57,913 bases of DNA from Candidatus Kapaibacterium sp. (GCA_018883125.1 VEQR01000008.1:1-57913); one strand, 5' to 3'; shown: positions 36,193-45,817, numbered from the stretch's first letter. The notes: generated by a model from the sequence alone, not told the origin. Made by a program: numbers and translations.

Positions 36193-36725
36193 GACCTGGG
36201 CACCTTGCCGCTGTCATGATTGCGGCACTTGCTTCCGGCTGTGCTCAGAAGCATTCAGGGACAAGCGTCGCGCAGGATCCGTTTGTGTCAGCCCCCTCGC
36301 AGATGGCAACAAACATCGTCGTGACGTTTTCTGATTCGACCATTGTGAAGGCTCGGCTCTATGCGAGCGTCGGACGGGTGTTCGAGCAGGAGGCGAAGAC
36401 AACAATGAGTGGGCCGGTAACGGTTGACTTTTTCGATCGCGACAATCAGCGTCCTGCGGCTCGCCTTACGTCGGACTCCTGTGTCGTGGACGACAGAACA
36501 AAGAACATGACTGCCATCGGCAATGTCCGTGTGGTCTCGCTTCGACGTGATGTGACATTAACCTCAAGCGAGCTGTCGTGGATCCAGTCCACTCAGCGGA
36601 TTCGCACCGAGCGCGCAGTGCGCATCGAGACGCCACAGGAGCTCATCAATGGTGTGGGTTTCGAATCCAATCAGGATCTTAGTTCTTACCGTTTATGGCG
36701 TGTCAGCGGAGTACAACAGAAGTGA
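36189..36725 (+). CDS. lptC: LPS export periplasmic protein LptC, predicted lipoprotein
   Basis: LptC links the LptBFG transporter to LptA and carries LPS across the periplasm. The 178-residue protein starts with a leader ending LASGC (Cys18), so it is probably lipid-anchored instead of helix-anchored as in E. coli. The body is beta-rich with the LptC/OstA-like pattern (PVTVDFFDRD, NMTAIGNVRVVS, TLTSSELSW). It overlaps kdsA (ATGA) and tpiA (GTGA). The assignment rests on fold pattern, size and the kdsA neighbour. Confidence 0.82.
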   Translation: MRPGHLAAVMIAALASGCAQKHSGTSVAQDPFVSAPSQMATNIVVTFSDSTIVKARLYASVGRVFEQEAKTTMSGPVTVDFFDRDNQRPAARLTSDSCVVDDRTKNMTAIGNVRVVSLRRDVTLTSSELSWIQSTQRIRTERAVRIETPQELINGVGFESNQDLSSYRLWRVSGVQQK

Positions 36726-37480
36726 GATCCACCCTGGTTGTTGGTAACTGGAAGATGAACCTCCTGCGCAATGAGGCCCTTGATCTTGTCGCAGAACTTG
36801 GGCGTCTTGGTGCCGTCGCGAATGAGTTGGTGGATGTGGTCATCTGTCCGCCTTTTACTGCGTTGACATCGCTCGCCGATCATGGCATGCATGGTATCAA
36901 GCTGGGTGCACAGAACTGTCACTTCAGCCAGAAGGGGGCGTACACGGGAGAGGTCAGCGCGGAGATGCTCTGCGACGTCGGATGTTCGTATGTGATCATC
37001 GGACACAGCGAACGCCGCAGAGACTATAACGAGACAGATGCCGAGATCGGACGGAAGGCGCATCATGCCTTGCAGGTCGGACTGCGTCCGATCATTTGCG
37101 TGGGAGAGCTTCTCGAGGAACGCCAAAGCGGCAAGACGCTTGAAGTCCTCTTTCGTCAGATCGACGAGATCGTTGAAACTGCCGGTGCCGACGTCGTTTC
37201 GAAATCAGTCATCGCCTACGAGCCCGTTTGGGCAATTGGCACGGGGCTAGCAGCAACTTCCGCGCAGGTGCAAGACGTACATGCGGCCATCCGTGCTCAT
37301 CTGGAAGAGATTACTGTGTCTGGCGCTGTTCCGATCCTCTACGGAGGGAGCGTTACCGCCGCCAATGCTGCTGGACTGTTCAGCTGTCAGGATGTAGATG
37401 GTGCACTCGTTGGTGGTGCATCTCTGAAGGCACAGGAGTTTGCCCAGATCGTTCACGAAGCGCGGCAAAGAACTCGATGA
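36722..37480 (+). CDS. tpiA: Triosephosphate isomerase
   Basis: Interconverts dihydroxyacetone phosphate and glyceraldehyde-3-phosphate. The GTG at 36722 overlaps the lptC stop (GTGA) and gives 252 residues that begin RSTLVVGNWKMN as usual. The catalytic set falls at the classical numbers: Lys11, His95 (IGHSERR) and Glu167 (AYEPVWAIGTG). An ATG 27 bases upstream would add an atypical leader. Its stop overlaps the pgsA start. A glycolytic gene inside an LPS/phospholipid operon fits supply of glycerol-3-phosphate precursors, which is inference. Confidence 0.96.
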   Translation: MRSTLVVGNWKMNLLRNEALDLVAELGRLGAVANELVDVVICPPFTALTSLADHGMHGIKLGAQNCHFSQKGAYTGEVSAEMLCDVGCSYVIIGHSERRRDYNETDAEIGRKAHHALQVGLRPIICVGELLEERQSGKTLEVLFRQIDEIVETAGADVVSKSVIAYEPVWAIGTGLAATSAQVQDVHAAIRAHLEEITVSGAVPILYGGSVTAANAAGLFSCQDVDGALVGGASLKAQEFAQIVHEARQRTR

Positions 37481-38070
37481 AGTTCACCTACGCCAACATC
37501 GTTACGCTGAGTCGGTTCTTCATGGCACCGATCTTCCTGATCTTCATGCTTTCGGACTCACCGGCCGGTACGATCATCGCTCTGATCGTCTTTGTTCTTG
37601 CAGCGCTTTCAGATTGGCTTGACGGATATCTTGCACGCAAGTATGGCGAGGTAACTGATCATGGCGTGTTCCTTGATCCACTTGCCGACAAGGTGCTAAC
37701 CACGTCGGCGTTTGTCGCGCTCTACATGCTCAACATCATGGACATGTGGATGCTCGTGGTGATCGTTCTCCGAGATTTTGCTACCACGGCGATGCGCTCG
37801 ATTGCCGATGATCGAGGCATGACGATGCAAACCAGCAAGGTGGCAAAGGTGAAGACCTTTCTGCAGATGGTCGTTATCATCATTGCCGTTCTCTGTCTTG
37901 CCATTCACCGGGCTGCGCCGGTGAACTCGCAGCTATGGGGCTATGCATCATTCGTCCTGGTCTATGGATGGATCACGGCCGGCCTCCTGCTTGTGACTGC
38001 TCTTTCGATCTACAGTTTATTCCAATACATCATCGTCAACAGGAGACTCTTCAGCCGTGGCAGCACATAA
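37477..38070 (+). CDS. pgsA: CDP-diacylglycerol--glycerol-3-phosphate 3-phosphatidyltransferase
   Basis: Makes phosphatidylglycerophosphate in the inner membrane. The 197-residue protein has the CDP-alcohol phosphotransferase signature DG-x2-AR-x8-G-x3-D-x3-D at about residues 49-71, and helices around it. The ATG at 37477 overlaps the tpiA stop (ATGA); the frame runs further upstream only inside tpiA. It is directly followed, with a 14-base overlap, by pgpA, which removes the phosphate from its product, making the pathway pair explicit. Confidence 0.94.
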   Translation: MKFTYANIVTLSRFFMAPIFLIFMLSDSPAGTIIALIVFVLAALSDWLDGYLARKYGEVTDHGVFLDPLADKVLTTSAFVALYMLNIMDMWMLVVIVLRDFATTAMRSIADDRGMTMQTSKVAKVKTFLQMVVIIIAVLCLAIHRAAPVNSQLWGYASFVLVYGWITAGLLLVTALSIYSLFQYIIVNRRLFSRGST

Positions 38071-38584
38071 GATCGCCCCTCCCAAGCTCACCTCATTACA
38101 AGACTACGTGGCCACCTTTGGTGGTGTGGGTCTGTTGCCGATCATGCCCGGCTCCTACTGCAGCGTCATAGTGGCCCTGCCAGCATTGTATTTGAGTTTG
38201 TTCACCACCGTCTCGTCGGCGAGTATCATGATCGGCTATGGACTGGCGGCAGTAGTGTTCTCCATCATTGGCCACTGGAGTATCAAGCATATTCAAGGGT
38301 CGTGGGGGCACGATCCAAGTGTGGTGGTCATTGATGAGGCTGTTGGTATGAGCTTGACACTCATGTTCCCGGCTGCCTCTGCCGGGCTTGCCTTATGGTT
38401 GACAGCTGTATTGCTGTTCCGCATCTTCGACGTCATGAAGCCATGGCCAATGAACGTTATCAATGATAGAACCGAGGCGTGGTCTGTGATCGCTGATGAC
38501 GCTGTGGCAGGCCTTGTGGCGGGACTTGCAACGCAGATCGTGGCTGCTGCGATCATGACGCTCGGTTTATCGATACAGATGTAA
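38057..38584 (+). CDS. pgpA: Phosphatidylglycerophosphatase A
   Basis: Dephosphorylates phosphatidylglycerophosphate to phosphatidylglycerol. The 175-residue protein has the PgpA signature GGVGLLPIMPGSYCSV near residues 23-37 and DPSVVVIDEAVGM near 92-104, plus four hydrophobic helices. The GTG start at 38057 has CAGGAGA upstream and lies inside the pgsA end. It is the last gene of the kdsA operon, and a hairpin follows 22 bases after the stop. Confidence 0.92.
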   Translation: MAAHKIAPPKLTSLQDYVATFGGVGLLPIMPGSYCSVIVALPALYLSLFTTVSSASIMIGYGLAAVVFSIIGHWSIKHIQGSWGHDPSVVVIDEAVGMSLTLMFPAASAGLALWLTAVLLFRIFDVMKPWPMNVINDRTEAWSVIADDAVAGLVAGLATQIVAAAIMTLGLSIQM

Positions 38585-38603
38585 ATGATGCCGTAGAAGA
38601 CTC

Positions 38604-38702
38604 TGAAAGCCCCTTGTTATGGGGCTTTTAGCCGATTTGTTCCGTGAAAAGCCCGTTAAATAGGTCGATGTGGACAAATCATCCTTGAAAAGCCCCGTCA
38701 TA
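38604..38702 (+). repeat. Three TGAAA(A)GCCC boxes at 41-base spacing
   Basis: TGAAAGCCCC at 38604, TGAAAAGCCC at 38645 and TGAAAAGCCCC at 38686 are spaced exactly 41 bases apart, close to four helical turns. The last two share a longer direct repeat (TCCxTGAAAAGCCC). The rest of each 41-base unit is poorly conserved. The boxes lie upstream of the HU-like gene, and the first overlaps the pgpA terminator. Confidence 0.55.
38606..38630 (+). terminator. Probable terminator after pgpA
   Basis: AAAGCCCC (38606-38613) pairs with GGGGCTTT (38621-38628) around a 7-base loop, followed by only TTTTA overall, so the U-tract is short. Confidence 0.65.
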
Positions 38703-38762
38703 GCTCAATAATTTGCTTCGAGTCAATTACTTTTTCTCCAATCGTACTACATGGGGTTCCCT

Positions 38763-39113
38763 ATGAACAAGGCACAGCTGATCGAAGCTATTGCCGGTGG
38801 TGCTGGTCTGAGCAAGTCGCAGGCAGACAGCGCACTCAATGCATGCATCGGTGCTATCAAGGCCGAGCTCGGTAAGGGTGGCAGCGTTTCTCTCATCGGT
38901 TTTGGTTCGTTCAGCGTTGGAAAGCGCGGCGCACGCACAGGCCGTAACCCGGCCACGGGTGCAACGATCAAGATCGCCGCACGCAAGGTGGCTCGCTTCT
39001 CAGCAGGTGCAGACCTGAAGTCGGTTGTTAATGGCGACAAGAAGGCCGGTGCCAAGAAGGCAGCACCAGCGAAGAAGGCAGCTCCAGCAAAGAAGGCAGC
39101 AAAGAAGAAGTGA
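38763..39113 (+). CDS. HU/IHF-family DNA-binding protein with lysine/alanine-rich tail
   Basis: A nucleoid protein that bends and compacts DNA. The first ~92 residues form a normal HU fold beginning MNKAQLIEAIA and including the DNA-gripping arm GRNPATGATI. They are followed by a ~23-residue tail of KKAAPAK-type repeats, like histone H1 or the eukaryote-like HU tails of some bacteria, giving 116 residues in all. The ATG at 38763 is chosen since HU proteins begin here; an ATG 12 bases upstream also exists. A strong terminator follows. Confidence 0.93.
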   Translation: MNKAQLIEAIAGGAGLSKSQADSALNACIGAIKAELGKGGSVSLIGFGSFSVGKRGARTGRNPATGATIKIAARKVARFSAGADLKSVVNGDKKAGAKKAAPAKKAAPAKKAAKKK

Positions 39114-39130
39114 TGATCGGTCGTAACAGA

Positions 39131-39156
39131 GCCCGCCAATCGGCGGGCTTTTTTTT
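39131..39156 (+). terminator. Rho-independent terminator after the HU-like gene
   Basis: GCCCGCC (39131-39137) pairs with GGCGGGC (39142-39148) around a 4-base loop, followed by eight T bases. The pyrB -7 element begins five bases after the T-run. Confidence 0.95.
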
Positions 39157-39160
39157 GCCC

Positions 39161-39168
39161 TATTTTTG
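39161..39168 (+). promoter_or_regulatory. -7 element just upstream of pyrB
   Basis: TATTTTTG matches TAnnTTTG and ends six bases before the pyrB ATG at 39175. A transcript starting at the usual distance would begin at or next to the start codon, giving a leaderless mRNA. Confidence 0.6.
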
Positions 39169-39174
39169 ACGTCG

Positions 39175-40089
39175 ATGCCTGCACGACACTTACTGACCAC
39201 GGATGATCTGACGCTTGATGCGATCCATTCGATCATTGAGCGGGCTTCGCAGTTTCTCACACCGACGGGACTTGGCGAAACGTCGCTTGACACGCTTGCG
39301 TCTAAGCGGTTTGTTCTAGCGTTCTTCGAACCGTCTACGCGCACGCGTTTGTCGTTTGAGTCTGCGGTGCAACGGACCGGAGCTTCATGTGTGCATTTCA
39401 CGGAAGCCGGAAGCAGTGTTGAGAAAGGCGAGTCGCTCCAGGAAACGATCCGAACGATCGAATCGATGGGATTCGATGGGATCATCATGCGTCATGCGGA
39501 AAACGGAACGCATGCGCAGATCGCTTCACATACATCCATGAGTGTGATCAATGCCGGTGAGGGAACGCAGTCGCACCCGACGCAGGCATTGCTGGACGCG
39601 TCGACCATTCACGAGCGATTCGGCAGCATTGGTGGTCGGCGCGTGGTGATCGTGGGGGATCTTCTGCATTCGCGCGTGGCACGGTCCACCGCATCGTTGC
39701 TCTCGCGGCTCGGCGCTGAGGTAGCCTGGTGTGCCCCTTCGAGTCTTGCACCCGTGGACGCCTCAACGATGACGCGCCGCATAGATAGCGTCGAGTCGGC
39801 GATGAAATGGGCAGATGTTGTTTTCGTTTTGCGCATACAGCGCGAGCGAATAATCTCGGACGTGGTGCCGGATGTTGATGAGTATCGCCGACTGTATTCC
39901 GTCACCAAAGAGCTGGCGTGTTCATTTCCAGACGTCTGCATCATGCATCCCGGTCCGGTGAATGTTGGCGTCGAACTCGACGAAGCCGTGCTCGATATGC
40001 CGCAATGTCTCGTGCATCGTCAGGTCACGCACGGCGTGGCAATCCGAATGTCTGTCCTCGAACATTACTGTCGTTCAACAACCCCCTGA
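39175..40089 (+). CDS. pyrB: Aspartate carbamoyltransferase catalytic subunit
   Basis: Joins carbamoyl phosphate and aspartate in pyrimidine synthesis. The 304-residue protein has the carbamoyl-phosphate motif [12 protein letters not shown] near residues 48-59, then [14 protein letters not shown] and [11 protein letters not shown] near the end. The first in-frame start, a TTG at 39166, lies inside the -7 element, so the ATG at 39175 is taken. No pyrI is seen. carB follows 17 bases later, supplying carbamoyl phosphate. carA is not in the window. Confidence 0.95.
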   Translation: MPARHLLTTDDLTLDAIHSIIERASQFLTPTGLGETSLDTLASKRFVLAFFEPSTRTRLSFESAVQRTGASCVHFTEAGSSVEKGESLQETIRTIESMGFDGIIMRHAENGTHAQIASHTSMSVINAGEGTQSHPTQALLDASTIHERFGSIGGRRVVIVGDLLHSRVARSTASLLSRLGAEVAWCAPSSLAPVDASTMTRRIDSVESAMKWADVVFVLRIQRERIISDVVPDVDEYRRLYSVTKELACSFPDVCIMHPGPVNVGVELDEAVLDMPQCLVHRQVTHGVAIRMSVLEHYCRSTTP

Positions 40090-40106
40090 TCACCAAAAAA
40101 GAGCCC

Positions 40107-43100
40107 ATGCCAAAGCGTCACGATATCAAAACCATTCTCGTCATCGGTTCCGGCCCCATCGTCATCGGTCAGGCTTGTGAGTTTGACTACTCAGGAACAC
40201 AGGCCTGCAAAGTGCTGCGCGAGGAAGGGTACCGGGTTGTGCTGATCAACTCCAATCCGGCGACCATCATGACGGACCCAGAGATTGCCGATGCGACGTA
40301 CGTCGAGCCAATTACGCCGGAGTACATCGAGGAGATCATTAAGAAGGAACGTCCGGATGCGATCCTTCCCACAATGGGCGGTCAGGTAGCACTGAACGCG
40401 GCAGTTGCTCTGCACGAGCATGGCATACTTGAGAAGTATGGAATTGAACTGATCGGGTCGAAGATCGAGTCGATCCATAAGGCTGAGGACCGCGAGCTCT
40501 TCCTGCACGCCATGCAGCGCATTGGCATGGATATGCCTAAAGGGGGCTTTGTACACGAGTTCGAAGAAGGCATGAAGATGATCGACCTTGTGGGGTTCCC
40601 GGCGATCATCCGTCCATCTTTTACGCTTGGAGGCACCGGCGGCGGAATTGCCTATAACATGGAGGAGTATCGCGAGATGCTCCGCAACGGACTTGCTGCA
40701 AGCCCCATTCAACGCGTGCTTGTTGAAGAGAGTATTATCGGCTGGAAAGAGTACGAACTCGAAGTGATGCGCGACACAAAGGACAACGTCGTGATCATCT
40801 GTTCGATCGAGAATGTGGACCCGATGGGTGTGCACACGGGTGACTCGATCACTGTTGCGCCGGCGCAGACGCTGACGGACCGCGAATATCAACGAATGCG
40901 CGATGCATCTCTGAAGATCATTCGCGAGATCGGTGTCGAGACGGGCGGCTCGAACATTCAGTTCGCTGTTAATCCCGCAACGGGTCGTATGATCGTGATC
41001 GAAATGAATCCGCGTGTCTCGCGAAGCTCAGCACTGGCGTCGAAGGCAACAGGATTCCCGATCGCCAAAATGGCAGCGAAGCTCGCAGTTGGCTATACCC
41101 TCGATGAGATCACGAACGATATCACCAAGAAGACTCCGGCATGTTTCGAGCCGTCGATCGACTACGTCGTTGTGAAGATTCCGCGCTGGGATTTTGAGAA
41201 GTTCCACGAGGCGGACAACTCACTCGGCATTCAGATGAAGTCCGTCGGCGAGGCGATGGCCTTTGGGCGGACCTTCAAGGAGGCTCTTCAGAAAGCTATT
41301 CGCTCGCTGGAGCAAAAGCGCTTTGGTTTCGGTTTCGACAGTGCGTACTTCTTTGATTCTCTTCCGCAGGATGAGTCTGAGATCGCCCCCTTGCATGCTC
41401 GACTGCGTAAGCGCATGTCGACGTCCATCTTTGACCTTTGCGAAGCACTTGCTGCGGGTATGAGTACGGAGGATATCCATGCCCTTACGAAGTACGACCC
41501 GTGGTTCATTGCACAATGTCGGCAGATTGTTGATGCGGCAATGGAGCTTCGTGCCGACGTTGAGAAGGGGGCTGTGAGTCTTGCATCGATCGATGCTCCT
41601 CGATTGCGTCGATTGAAGCGCTACGGTTTCAGTGATGTTCAGCTGAGCTTTCTCTTTGGTGCTACCGAACTGCAGGTACGGGCGCGTCGAGGCGAACTAT
41701 CCGTTGTGCCGGTGTTCAAGACTGTTGACACCTGTGCCGCAGAGTTTGAGTCCGACACGCCATATCATTATTCCTGCTACGACACCGAGAACGAGGCAAT
41801 TGCGAGCGATCGCAAAAAGGTCATCATACTTGGAAGCGGACCAAACCGTATCGGGCAGGGGATCGAGTTTGATTACTGTTGCGTGCAGGGTGTGTTTGCT
41901 CTGCGCAAGGCCGGCTATGAGGCCATAATGATCAACTGCAACCCGGAGACAGTGTCGACGGATTACGACACCACGAGTCGGCTCTATTTTGAGCCGTTGA
42001 CCTTCGAGGATGTCATGAACGTCATCGATCTTGAACGTCCGGATGGAGTGGTGATCACCTTCGGCGGGCAGACGCCGCTCAAGCTCGCACATGCGCTACA
42101 GGCTGCCGGTGTGCCCCTTCTCGGCACATCGCCGGAGGGGATCGACCTAGCGGAAGACCGCAAACGCTTTGGTGACCTTATTTCATCTCTCGGAATACCA
42201 TGTCCGCCATGGGGGACAAGCACCACCGAGAACGAGGCTGTTGAGATCGCCGATCGGATCGGCTATCCGGTGTTGGTACGTCCGTCATACGTGCTTGGTG
42301 GACGTGCCATGCAGATCTGTTACCGCGAAGACGCTTTGCGCACATATATGCGCTCTGCTATCGCGCAGGACCCGACGCGTCCGGTACTGATTGATCATTT
42401 TCTCGAAAACGCTCTGGAATTCGACGTTGACGCCATCAGCGATGGCACAACGACTGTCATTGGTGGAATCATGCAGCACATCGAAGAGGCTGGCATCCAT
42501 TCGGGTGATTCTTCCTGCGTGCTGCCTCCGTACAATGTTGGAGAGGATCTCATTGATACCATGCGTGAGTATGCCAGAGCCATGGCAAAGGAGCTCAAGG
42601 TTGTTGGACTCATGAACATCCAGTTCGCTGTGCAGACCGGCACGGTGTATGTCCTGGAGGTCAATCCCCGCGCATCGAGAACCGTTCCATTTGTATCGAA
42701 GGCAACCGGCGTGCAACTTGCCCAGCTGGCAACACGGGTGATGACCGGTGAGCCCCTTGCCGATCTGGCCGTACCGGAGTTTACCACAACGATGCAGCGC
42801 ACGGCCATAAAGGAGTCCGTGTTCCCATTTGCCAAGTTCCCGCACGCCAGCGTCTTCCTCGGTCCGGAGATGCGCAGTACGGGAGAGGTCATGGGTATGG
42901 ATCGCTCATTTGGGCGGGCCATCATCAAGTCGCATATTTCATCGGGGAACGGGCTGCCAGTCACGGGCAATGTGTTCATCTCGCTGAGTACCCATGACAA
43001 GACCCCGCGGGCCGTCGAGCTGGCAGGGGGCTACAGAGACCTTGGCTTTTCCATCCTAGCAACGCGCGGCACGGCCGAATTCTTGCGTCAGCACGGCGTC

Positions 43101-43373
43101 GAAGCACAGGCTGTGCTGAAGCATTATGAGGGGCGTCCAAGCATTGTCGATCAGATCGCCAATGGCGAAGTGCAGATTGTCATTAACACGCCGCTTGGCG
43201 AGAATGCTCGCTATGACGAGGCCGTGATGGGACGTACAGCCATGAAGTACAAAGTACCATTCTTTACGACACTGGCGGCTGCTGAGGCATCACTGCAGGG
43301 TATCGTTGCCCTCGGTAAGGAATCTGCCTCCGTCATGTCTCTGCAGGATCACTATGCAGGCACGGCGTCCTGA
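40107..43373 (+). CDS. carB: Carbamoyl-phosphate synthase large subunit
   Basis: Makes carbamoyl phosphate from glutamine-derived ammonia, bicarbonate and two ATP. The 1088-residue protein has two ATP-grasp halves, beginning near [12 protein letters not shown] and near [15 protein letters not shown]-terminal MGS-like allosteric domain starts around the [16 protein letters not shown] segment. The ATG at 40107 starts a standard [12 protein letters not shown]; the frame runs further upstream within pyrB. The gene is full length, so the enzyme should be complete once CarA is supplied elsewhere. prmC overlaps its 3' end by 20 bases. Confidence 0.97.
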   Translation: MPKRHDIKTILVIGSGPIVIGQACEFDYSGTQACKVLREEGYRVVLINSNPATIMTDPEIADATYVEPITPEYIEEIIKKERPDAILPTMGGQVALNAAVALHEHGILEKYGIELIGSKIESIHKAEDRELFLHAMQRIGMDMPKGGFVHEFEEGMKMIDLVGFPAIIRPSFTLGGTGGGIAYNMEEYREMLRNGLAASPIQRVLVEESIIGWKEYELEVMRDTKDNVVIICSIENVDPMGVHTGDSITVAPAQTLTDREYQRMRDASLKIIREIGVETGGSNIQFAVNPATGRMIVIEMNPRVSRSSALASKATGFPIAKMAAKLAVGYTLDEITNDITKKTPACFEPSIDYVVVKIPRWDFEKFHEADNSLGIQMKSVGEAMAFGRTFKEALQKAIRSLEQKRFGFGFDSAYFFDSLPQDESEIAPLHARLRKRMSTSIFDLCEALAAGMSTEDIHALTKYDPWFIAQCRQIVDAAMELRADVEKGAVSLASIDAPRLRRLKRYGFSDVQLSFLFGATELQVRARRGELSVVPVFKTVDTCAAEFESDTPYHYSCYDTENEAIASDRKKVIILGSGPNRIGQGIEFDYCCVQGVFALRKAGYEAIMINCNPETVSTDYDTTSRLYFEPLTFEDVMNVIDLERPDGVVITFGGQTPLKLAHALQAAGVPLLGTSPEGIDLAEDRKRFGDLISSLGIPCPPWGTSTTENEAVEIADRIGYPVLVRPSYVLGGRAMQICYREDALRTYMRSAIAQDPTRPVLIDHFLENALEFDVDAISDGTTTVIGGIMQHIEEAGIHSGDSSCVLPPYNVGEDLIDTMREYARAMAKELKVVGLMNIQFAVQTGTVYVLEVNPRASRTVPFVSKATGVQLAQLATRVMTGEPLADLAVPEFTTTMQRTAIKESVFPFAKFPHASVFLGPEMRSTGEVMGMDRSFGRAIIKSHISSGNGLPVTGNVFISLSTHDKTPRAVELAGGYRDLGFSILATRGTAEFLRQHGVEAQAVLKHYEGRPSIVDQIANGEVQIVINTPLGENARYDEAVMGRTAMKYKVPFFTTLAAAEASLQGIVALGKESASVMSLQDHYAGTAS

Positions 43374-44232
43374 GGTCCCGGCGGTCTGGACCGTTCGGGA
43401 CCTCGTTAACTGGGGCAAGGAGTTCTTTACCTCCAAGGGAATCGATGAGGCACGGCTGACCATTGAGTTGATGGTGTGCTCGGTATTGTCGATCCGACGC
43501 ATAGAGCTGTACACTGATCATGATCGGCCCCTTACCAAGGAAGAACTTGCCCGACTCCGTGCAATGGTGCAGCGTCGGGTGAAGCATGAGCCCCTTCAAT
43601 ACATCATCGGCACGGCGGACTTCTATGGTCGGAGCTTTGAGGTAAACCCCTCGGTGCTCATTCCGCGGCCGGAAACAGAGATTCTTGTGGACCTCGTGCT
43701 GCGTCATGCTCGGTCCAGCGCGCGACCGATGTACTGCCTCGACATTGGCACCGGCAGCGGCATCATTCCTGTAACGGTGGCTGCTGAGATACCTGAGACT
43801 ACGTGGACCTGTATGGATATCTCAGAGCCTGCTCTTTCGTGCGCTCATTCCAACGCGCTTCGCCACGGGGTTGGGGACCGGTTGATGTTCGTTGATGGGA
43901 GTTTTCTCGAGTTGCTGCCGGCGGGCGCACCGTGGGACATCATCACCATGAATCCGCCGTACATCGCCGAATCTGACATAGCCGAACTTCAACCCGAAGT
44001 GCGAGACTACGAACCGGAACAAGCGTTGACCGATCACGCGGATGGACTGACCTTTTACCGGCGTTTTGCCGATGTTCTTGGCGATGCGCTCGCCCCTGAT
44101 GGAAGGGGCTTCCTTGAAATCGGACATGGTCAAGCACGCGACGTCGTTTCCATTCTCGAATCTGCCGGTGCCCGCTGTGAGGTCAGGGCCGATCTGGCAG
44201 GAATTGAGCGAACCGTCATTGTGAGCCGCTAG
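43354..44232 (+). CDS. prmC: Release factor glutamine methyltransferase
   Basis: Methylates the GGQ glutamine of peptide-release factors. The 292-residue protein has an N-terminal helical domain. The SAM-binding [12 protein letters not shown] lies near residues 129-140 and the catalytic NPPYIAESD near 199-207. The ATG at 43354 overlaps the end of carB and has a weak AGGAT site; an in-frame start at 43306 would lengthen the overlap. prfA is not adjacent here, although it often is in other bacteria. Confidence 0.93.
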   Translation: MQARRPEVPAVWTVRDLVNWGKEFFTSKGIDEARLTIELMVCSVLSIRRIELYTDHDRPLTKEELARLRAMVQRRVKHEPLQYIIGTADFYGRSFEVNPSVLIPRPETEILVDLVLRHARSSARPMYCLDIGTGSGIIPVTVAAEIPETTWTCMDISEPALSCAHSNALRHGVGDRLMFVDGSFLELLPAGAPWDIITMNPPYIAESDIAELQPEVRDYEPEQALTDHADGLTFYRRFADVLGDALAPDGRGFLEIGHGQARDVVSILESAGARCEVRADLAGIERTVIVSR

Positions 44233-44311
44233 CGCCGGAGGTTTCTTCGAAATGGCGAGTCGTGAAGAAGTCGTATGTTTCACCCTTAGCTTCAACCATT
44301 TGGATACCACC

Positions 44312-45016
44312 ATGCGTATGCCCATCATTCTGCTCGTGATCTCATTGGTCCTTGGTGCCTGTGCGAGCAAAGATCCGGTTTCTCCCACACCAACCGGGAT
44401 CAAAGTACCGGCTGTTGGCTCCACATTTGAGCTTGATGCCTATGGGACAGATCCTACAGGAAAGAAGATTCCTGACTCCGAGTATTCGCTTCTACAATCC
44501 GTTCTCGCCTCGGGCGCGGTCTTTGGTGGCAAGTCGGGTGTGTGGTCCATAGAGAGCAATGACAAGGTCACCGGAGAACCGGTTGATACCTCATACATGT
44601 GCCTGGATAGTAAGCAGGATGTTCTGTTATACTTTCCGGATCTAAGTGTTGATGGTTCTCCGAAATGGTTTCGTCTGCCCGTCACCACCGGTCTTGTTTC
44701 GATCGATTCGGCGTCGCAGACGGAGGACATAAATGGGATACCGCTCCAATTCACATTGAAGGTCAAAGCTGAACGCAGTACAGATGAGCCCATCCTCGTT
44801 GGCACATCCAGTATCTCTACGAGGAAGATCGTGATGACCGTGTCAGTTACCATTTTGGCTCAGGGCCAAGTCATCGAGACTATCGAATTCAAGCAGCATC
44901 TGTGGTTTGCGCCAACGCTCGGCACGTTTGCTCAAAGGAGTTCCGATGCCTACGAAGCCGGCTGCGACGTCCAGGACGGGGAATTTGTGAAGCTCACCAA
45001 GTACACACTGAAATAG
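44312..45016 (+). CDS. Lipoprotein of unknown function, copy 1 of a tandem pair
   Basis: The family is not recognised. The 234-residue protein has a lipoprotein leader ending VLGACA (Cys17), then a Pro/Ser-rich linker. A beta-rich body follows with GKSGVWS, a YMCLD cysteine and DEPILVGT segments, and ends KLTKYTLK. Its downstream neighbour is a paralogue with the same landmarks in the same order. The ATG at 44312 is taken since it begins the signal sequence; an in-frame start at 44252 would put 20 residues before it. A TATGTTTC sequence (44274-44281) may be a weak -7 element. Confidence 0.75.
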   Translation: MRMPIILLVISLVLGACASKDPVSPTPTGIKVPAVGSTFELDAYGTDPTGKKIPDSEYSLLQSVLASGAVFGGKSGVWSIESNDKVTGEPVDTSYMCLDSKQDVLLYFPDLSVDGSPKWFRLPVTTGLVSIDSASQTEDINGIPLQFTLKVKAERSTDEPILVGTSSISTRKIVMTVSVTILAQGQVIETIEFKQHLWFAPTLGTFAQRSSDAYEAGCDVQDGEFVKLTKYTLK

Positions 45017-45068
45017 TCCTGATACCGGGCCGTTGAATCTATTTGCGTCACTACTGCTCTTACCACAC

Positions 45069-45767
45069 ATGAAACATGCATTTCTTTGGGCCCTCGTGGC
45101 CGTCTTCGCCGTGTCCTGCTCGAAGGACGAACCCACATCACCCGAGCCTTCGGGTCCGCGTCGGCTGACCGTTGGTAGTAGCTTTACGTATGAAGGGTAT
45201 CAGCTCGATGCCGCCGGAATCAAAAAAGCGGGAACGGACTTCGAGGCGATCTACACCGTTATCGACTCAAATCTCTCGTATGCCGGTAAGACCGGCGTCT
45301 GGGCTCTTCGAACCACTGGGCCAACTGGCGCGGACACCGTTTACCAGTGCATTGATGCCAACAACGACCTGCTTCAGTTCACCGAGATCGGCAACGAAAA
45401 CAAGGTGTCGTTCTGGGTGCGCTTCCCGGTAAGCACCACTGCTGAGTCCAAAGATTCCACGACGGCCACGCAAACCGTCAACGGAGTGCCCATAAACATC
45501 CAGTACGTTTGGACAGTTGAAAGGCAGGGGGATTCCCCGATCCTTGTCGGTACAGAGTCCGTCACTGCCACGTCCATGGTCCTTCGACTCGTTGTCAAGG
45601 CCACGGCCTTTGGCCAGACAGTTCTGAACGTCACTATCTCTCAGTCGGCCGCATTTGCCCCCAAGATCGGTGCCTTTGTGCTCCAAAGCGGTAATGAACA
45701 GACCATCAACGCTGGCAACGTGGTTCCTGGTTTTTACCAGAAAATGAAGGCGTACACGCTGAAGTGA
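45069..45767 (+). CDS. Lipoprotein of unknown function, copy 2 of a tandem pair
   Basis: The 232-residue protein has a lipoprotein leader ending AVSCS (Cys17). The body mirrors copy 1: VGSSF near residue 35, GKTGVWAL, VYQCID, NGVPI, DSPILVGT, a FAPKIGAF block and the ending KMKAYTLK. Copy 1 has VGSTF, GKSGVWSI, SYMCLD, NGIPL, DEPILVGT, FAPTLGTF and KLTKYTLK in the same order. The pair therefore arose by tandem duplication and has since diverged. The start at 45069 is preferred to 45033. A terminator follows. Confidence 0.75.
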   Translation: MKHAFLWALVAVFAVSCSKDEPTSPEPSGPRRLTVGSSFTYEGYQLDAAGIKKAGTDFEAIYTVIDSNLSYAGKTGVWALRTTGPTGADTVYQCIDANNDLLQFTEIGNENKVSFWVRFPVSTTAESKDSTTATQTVNGVPINIQYVWTVERQGDSPILVGTESVTATSMVLRLVVKATAFGQTVLNVTISQSAAFAPKIGAFVLQSGNEQTINAGNVVPGFYQKMKAYTLK

Positions 45768-45782
45768 TATTGCCAAATGAAC

Positions 45783-45815
45783 ACGTGGTAGGAGCCGATT
45801 CTCTACCACGTTTTT
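45783..45815 (+). terminator. Rho-independent terminator after the lipoprotein pair
   Basis: ACGTGGTAG (45783-45791) pairs with CTACCACGT (45803-45811) around an 11-base loop, followed by TTTTT. It separates the lipoprotein genes from the ExbB cluster. Confidence 0.92.
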
Positions 45816-45817
45816 CG

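Noticed and set aside
39055-39110. Repeats in the HU gene as a mobile or satellite element
   Set aside because: They are the in-frame codons of the lysine/alanine tail.
39918-40106. Upstream extension of the carB frame inside pyrB
   Set aside because: It lies in another frame of pyrB and adds an arginine-rich leader foreign to carB, whose homologues start at the 40107 ATG.
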